From the NCBI GenBank assembly GCA_038231495.1, contig JBBRLG010000492.1:1-5584 (forward strand): a DNA stretch of 5,584 nucleotides, given 5' to 3'. Made by a program: the position numbers and the translations under genes. Below the pieces are notes generated by a model. The model was not told the DNA's origin and searched no databases. It was given only the letters and a program-made list of their open reading frames with translations. This DNA comes from JBBRLG01 sp038231495. Its GTDB lineage: Bacteria; Planctomycetota; Planctomycetia; Gemmatales; Gemmataceae. Position 1 is the stretch's first letter; every line of letters starts with the position of its first letter. Positions 5,456 to 5,584 of this stretch are shown one piece after another.

Positions 5456-5584
5456 GGCGTGGCGTGAGAATAAGTGATCCAAAGGCGAGCGTCGGGGGTG
5501 GGGGAGCAACGATGGGGATTAAACCCAAAAAAGCGGGAAAACCCCCAGACCACGACCCCGGGAGTGGGCTCTAAATAAAACAAC
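5456..5584. other. downstream stretch without a convincing gene or terminator
   Basis: After the ketosynthase-like stop, the 129 remaining bases contain no hairpin followed by a T-run, so no intrinsic terminator is seen and the operon may continue. Runs such as GGGGG, AAAAAA, AAAA and CCCCC are denser than in the upstream genes, and the last 15 bases are A-rich, unlike the rest of the window. Confidence 0.5.
5464..5574 (+). CDS. doubtful short ORF at the end of the window
   Basis: A GTG at 5464, preceded by AAGG at 5454-5457 with 6 bases of spacing, opens a 36-residue frame ending at a TAA (5572-5574). An internal in-frame ATG at 5512, preceded by GGGAG at 5502-5506, would give a 20-residue product, MGIKPKKAGKPPDHDPGSGL. 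I recognise neither product. The position is where a PAAR/DUF4150-type or cargo gene would be expected. The region has many short homopolymer runs, so it may be the start of a real gene corrupted by end-of-contig errors, or no gene at all. Confidence 0.18.
   Translation: MRISDPKASVGGGGATMGIKPKKAGKPPDHDPGSGL

Overview
This GC-rich window (third codon positions mostly G or C) carries a compact four-gene, plus-strand cluster belonging to the tip and cargo-loading part of a type VI secretion system (T6SS) or a close relative of one. No taxonomic marker gene is present. The vgrG / DUF6484 / DUF2169 / ketosynthase-like order, the GC-rich codon use and the CTCGTTCCCAAGC-type intergenic palindrome make me favour a planctomycete, perhaps Gemmata-like. 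That is an inference; myxobacteria and beta-proteobacteria have related cassettes.

Layout. Bases 1-351 hold no convincing gene. They contain an 11-bp inverted repeat (18-28 and 78-88) with extra copies nearby, and a strong 13-bp-stem hairpin (151-179). vgrG follows at 352-2685 (777 aa), a full-length spike protein with an unusually regular 8-residue-repeat C-terminal needle. Next come a 181-aa DUF6484 protein (2719-3264), a 376-aa DUF2169 protein (3273-4403) and a 345-aa beta-ketoacyl-synthase-like protein (4418-5455). Gaps between the genes are 33, 8 and 14 bases, so this looks like one transcription unit. The last 129 bases hold only a doubtful short ORF; the sequence becomes rich in homopolymer runs there and may be a contig end.

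How the genes may work together. VgrG forms the trimeric spike that is fired from the cell. DUF6484 resembles a miniature of the VgrG OB-domain edge plus needle, so it may be a spike accessory. DUF2169 proteins are found beside vgrG and PAAR genes and are thought to help load cargo. The ketosynthase-like protein keeps the thiolase fold signatures but, in a by-eye alignment, has lost all three catalytic residues, so it is more likely a binding or scaffold protein than an enzyme. No PAAR tip, toxin, immunity gene or T6SS sheath/baseplate gene lies in the window; the cargo is expected downstream of base 5584.

The most interesting points are the apparently dead ketosynthase, the VgrG-like motif in the DUF6484 protein, and the unbroken octad register of the needle, including an alanine-rich patch that lacks the usual Asn/Arg residues.
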